Positions 32,260-34,269 of a stretch of 34,269 bases of DNA are shown one piece after another (the first letter of the stretch is position 1; every line of letters begins with the position of its first letter). The position numbers and the translations under genes were made by a program. Source of the stretch: Bacteroidales bacterium (GTDB taxonomy: Bacteria > Bacteroidota > Bacteroidia > Bacteroidales > JAIPAP01); contig JAIPAP010000044.1 in assembly GCA_021740045.1 (NCBI GenBank), positions 1 through 34,269 of the forward strand. Direction: 5' to 3'. A model generated the notes under the pieces. It had not been told where the DNA came from. It ran no database searches and was given only the letters and a program-made list of their open reading frames with translations.

Positions 32260-32281
32260 ATTGTCTTTTTTTCTTAATATC

Positions 32282-32414
32282 CCCTAACGGAAAGCTATAT
32301 GCACCGTGCGGGATTTACAGAGACGCGTTCTCATTCCCCGTTACATATTTTGCTATAGCCGACAACCAAAAACACTGGAAGCCCGCCCGCATGGTGTATT
32401 ACAGCATGTTGTTT
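32282..32414 (-). repeat. attC-like recombination site 5
   Basis: 133 bp. Ends CCCTAAC (32282-32288) and GTTGTTT (32408-32414). Arms AGCTATATGCACCGTGCGGG and CCCGCATGGTGTATTACAGC (32293-32312 with 32386-32405) pair with one extra A on the high-coordinate arm. Spacers are 4 and 1 nt. It overlaps the last 62 bp of the lipoprotein gene at 32,353. Confidence 0.6.
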
Positions 32415-33048
32415 GCAGATTTTTATTTTCATCAATTTTTGTATAACTCTTCACAGAAATATAGTGTATCACTACAATTAATCTTATCAAATCATCATCA
32501 AAATCTACTTTATCATTGATTTTTTGAAATCCTGCTATAACAGAAGGTGGTATTGCCCCAGAAGCTATTAATACATCTTTATAAGATTTAAATACAGAAT
32601 CTTTCGATATAGCTTTATCTAGAATATTTATATACTTCCCTCTTAGTTTTGGTATTATTTGCCTTGTCACAGTATCTTCCCTATTTTCATAAGAATACCC
32701 ATATTCAAAAACCCAAATTTCATCAAATGTTTGGGTTTCTCTATAATCCTTAATAAATGAATCAATCTTTGATTTATCTGCGAATAATCTATTATTAAAA
32801 TCTTGCTTTGATTTAATAAATTTAAGATTTTCCATATAAATCCGATACCCGGCACTAATCGAGTTTGTTTTTGTCTGATTCAAAACTAATTCATCAAAAA
32901 AATTCAAAATTCTATTTAATTCCTTTATCTCTGTTTTGTTGAAGTCGTTTTTTAATTGATATTCAATTGATTGATCTGGGTCATCAATCGAATTGCAGCC
33001 CAGAGTTATGATTGTCAATGTAATTATAAGTCTAATTTTTATGTACAT
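32353..33048 (-). CDS. Lipoprotein of unknown function, cassette gene
   Basis: 231 residues with a lipoprotein signal (LTIITLGC, Cys18). The mature part is helical and charged, with FDEIWVFEYGYSYENRED in the middle and VIHYISVKSYTKIDENKN near the end. No family was recognised. The last 20 or so codons (TTCCNTPCGRASSVFGCRL) read into attC-like site 5 and the stop lies in the site's loop. The Cys-rich tail is therefore set by the site and may not be part of the ancestral protein. Confidence 0.6.
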   Translation of the reverse strand: MYIKIRLIITLTIITLGCNSIDDPDQSIEYQLKNDFNKTEIKELNRILNFFDELVLNQTKTNSISAGYRIYMENLKFIKSKQDFNNRLFADKSKIDSFIKDYRETQTFDEIWVFEYGYSYENREDTVTRQIIPKLRGKYINILDKAISKDSVFKSYKDVLIASGAIPPSVIAGFQKINDKVDFDDDLIRLIVVIHYISVKSYTKIDENKNLQTTCCNTPCGRASSVFGCRL

Positions 33049-33071
33049 AGTGTCTTTTGTCTAAAATTTGT

Positions 33072-33204
33072 ACACAACGGTTGGCGGCTATGGTGCGTGC
33101 TGCATTTTTACCTATATGTTTGTTGATTTGCAGCATCTTCAAATATATCACTATCTTTTCTTAATTGCACTACCTGCGGCGTACACTATGAGTCGCTGTT
33201 AAGT
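33072..33204 (-). repeat. attC-like recombination site 6
   Basis: 133 bp. Ends ACACAAC (33072-33078) and GTTAAGT (33198-33204). The high-coordinate box reads ACTTAAC on the minus strand and fits RYYYAAC exactly. Arms GGCTATGGTGCGTGCTGCA and TGCGGCGTACACTATGAGTC pair with several wobbles and one extra base. Spacers are 7 and 3 nt. It follows the HepT gene with 10 bp between. Confidence 0.65.
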
Positions 33205-33214
33205 GCTACCTGTT

Positions 33215-33552
33215 TTATTCGTCTAATAATCCTTCAACTTCGGTTTTAAGTTTGGGTAAATGATTGATCACGATACTCCAAATCATGTCGTCAGAGACTC
33301 TATCGTATCCATGAATTATCCGGTTTCGAGTACCAATAATCTGGTGAGCGTTATTCATCTCAAAACTCTTATCTTTTTTCAAAATCCGGTTGACAGCTTC
33401 TCCAATGATCTCAATATTTCGCTCAATCGCCCGCTTTGTCTTGATGTCATTTTGATATTCGGCGAAAATTTTAGGTCTGTCCGTATAATACTTTCAATTT
33501 CTTTTATTGATTGAAGAATATCGAAAAGCCAGGTTTTGATTTCAGGATTCAT
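33215..33552 (-). pseudogene. hepT: HepT toxin, broken by a single frameshift
   Basis: The gene starts with ATG at 33550-33552 (MNPEIKTWLFDILQSIKEIE) and continues in a shifted frame from about 33,490 (DRPKIFAEYQNDIKTKRAIE, then RNIEIIGEAVNRILKK), ending with TAA at 33215-33217. The catalytic HEPN motif Rx4HxY is present as RNRIIHGY in the downstream half. One missing base near 33,485-33,497 would restore the reading frame. HepT is the RNase toxin of type VII toxin-antitoxin systems, silenced by AMPylation by MntA. As it stands, the first half stops early at 33,379, so the toxin is inactive, unless this is a sequencing error. It overlaps the MntA gene by 11 bp. Confidence 0.8.
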
Positions 33553-33844
33553 ATATAATTCTTTTTGAAGAATTGATTGATTGTCGTAAATAAGGATTTT
33601 TGATCGCTTTGTTCTCCAATAAATCAACTTGTCGCCTAAATATCTTTTCGAGTGCTTGTTTCAGGCTGAAATAATTGTCTGCATAATTTTGCAAGTCTAT
33701 ATTGGAGAAGTCTACCAGTAAGTCGATATCGCTATTTTTGTCGTATTTACCAGTCAAAATTGAACCAAATACAGCTAGCTGCGAAACATAATGCTGTTCG
33801 CACAATTTACGGACTTTGTCTATATTTTGATCAATAATGCTCAT
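33542..33844 (-). CDS. mntA: MntA nucleotidyltransferase antitoxin
   Basis: The start is chosen at the ATG at 33842-33844, since the longer frame opens with TTG. The 100-residue minimal nucleotidyltransferase has the GSx(10)DxD signature: AVFGSILTGKYDKNSDIDLL in the middle, with both Asp residues of the DID pair intact. A conserved third Asp lies in QVDLLENK. In type VII systems MntA transfers AMP to a Tyr of HepT and thereby blocks it. Its stop overlaps the HepT start (ATGAATCCTGA), as usual for this pair. The antitoxin looks intact although the toxin is frameshifted. Confidence 0.88.
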   Translation of the reverse strand: MSIIDQNIDKVRKLCEQHYVSQLAVFGSILTGKYDKNSDIDLLVDFSNIDLQNYADNYFSLKQALEKIFRRQVDLLENKAIKNPYLRQSINSSKRIIYES

Positions 33845-33901
33845 ATCCCAAAAATACGATTTTTTTAGGAATAAAATCAATAGATGCTTTTACCAGGTTG
33901 C

Positions 33902-33908
33902 ACTTAAC
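33902..33908 (-). repeat. Half of an attC-like site, rest lost
   Basis: ACTTAAC fits the AAC box exactly (GTTAAGT, GTTRRRY, on the minus strand), and is followed by GGTTAGTATAAGAATAG. No matching far arm is found before the IS91-like relic begins near 33,975. The site was probably truncated by that insertion or its remodelling. Confidence 0.4.
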
Positions 33909-33983
33909 GGTTAGTATAAGAATAGTAGCCGATTGCGGGCTTCATACCTGTCAAGCTACAAGAAAGTTGAAGCGGGCTAAAGA

Positions 33984-34269
33984 GAAGCCCCCGGATTTCG
34001 GCATCACGTTGCCAAATTTGAAGAATAGGTAAAGAGAAGCTCACGAATTAATGCCCTGGCAATAAGTAGAGGCAGAATGGGTTGAAATTGCACAGACCAG
34101 GCTGGGCATCCAGCCAGAGCGCTGTTCAGCCTGTAATAGGTGCTTGATCATAACAACCTGCCTTGTATAATACCACCCGCTTATTTTATTGAATCCCCAT
34201 AGAAAAGCAAAGGCCTGTAGTCCGGAGGCTGAGTTCACCTGTCCGACTGCCGGCGGAACATAAAGCATA
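33984..34269 (+). mobile_element. IS91-like relic, copy 2 (runs to the window end)
   Basis: Aligns to 28,297-28,582 without gaps; I count nine mismatches in 286 bases. The 5' coding part is further damaged (a TAG in the recombinase-like frame at GAATAG), and the transposase-tail frame persists. No functional gene is present. Together with copy 1 it brackets the cassette series in direct orientation. Confidence 0.6.

Noticed and set aside
28007-33908. CRISPR array or tandem repeat explanation for the regular sites
   Set aside because: The sites differ in sequence, are 120-140 bp hairpins, and are separated by genes of 0.7-1.3 kb, unlike CRISPR repeats and spacers.

Overview
The window looks like a Bacteroidota chromosome, probably from the Bacteroidales/Marinilabiliales/Cytophagia side. 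The evidence is five or six type IX secretion (T9SS) cargo proteins with C-terminal sorting domains, Bacteroidota-type promoters (TAnnTTTG -7 boxes), a DUF4492-cydAB locus, Bacteroidota-style lipoproteins, and AT-rich accessory DNA. No rRNA, tRNA or CRISPR array was seen.

Region 1 (1-1,020): a ParE-type toxin and its antitoxin behind a good promoter, then a 167-bp sequence present twice in direct orientation, rich in GC palindromes. Region 2 (1,022-10,060, all minus strand): respiration. A high-affinity cytochrome bd quinol oxidase operon (DUF4492, cydA, cydB and a 47-residue membrane peptide) ends in a clear terminator. Upstream of it lie three exported lipoproteins (a c-type cytochrome, a DsrE-like protein and a heavy-metal-associated domain protein). 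Upstream again is a two-gene operon for a divergent bd-superfamily complex. One of its subunits is a 939-residue fusion of a CydA-like membrane core to an eight-CxxCH cytochrome c domain.

Region 3 (10,278-17,763): a VOC/glyoxalase-like protein, a secreted CBM20-esterase, a secreted beta-propeller-like protein, an ExbB-like small membrane protein divergent from a LytS/LytTR two-component pair, a decayed serine hydrolase and an intact lipoprotein serine hydrolase. Region 4 (17,851-19,538): an IS110-family element that appears to split an attC-like hairpin. Region 5 (19,836-27,888): large T9SS-exported proteins, one of about 1,700 residues broken by an 8-G homopolymer frameshift, plus a small HTH protein.

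Region 6 (28,007-33,908) is the most interesting part. Single genes or gene pairs (serine hydrolase, nucleoside-hydrolase-like protein, a possible HEPN protein, an unknown lipoprotein, and an MntA/HepT toxin-antitoxin pair with a frameshifted HepT) all lie on the minus strand. Each is followed by a structured imperfect palindrome of about 120-140 bp. These sites share AAC/GTT end boxes, an asymmetric spacer and one unpaired base in the same register, which is what a diverged integron attC would look like. With no integrase in view, this resembles a CALIN (integrase-less cassette array). Two nearly identical copies of an internally deleted IS91-like relic lie at either side of the array.
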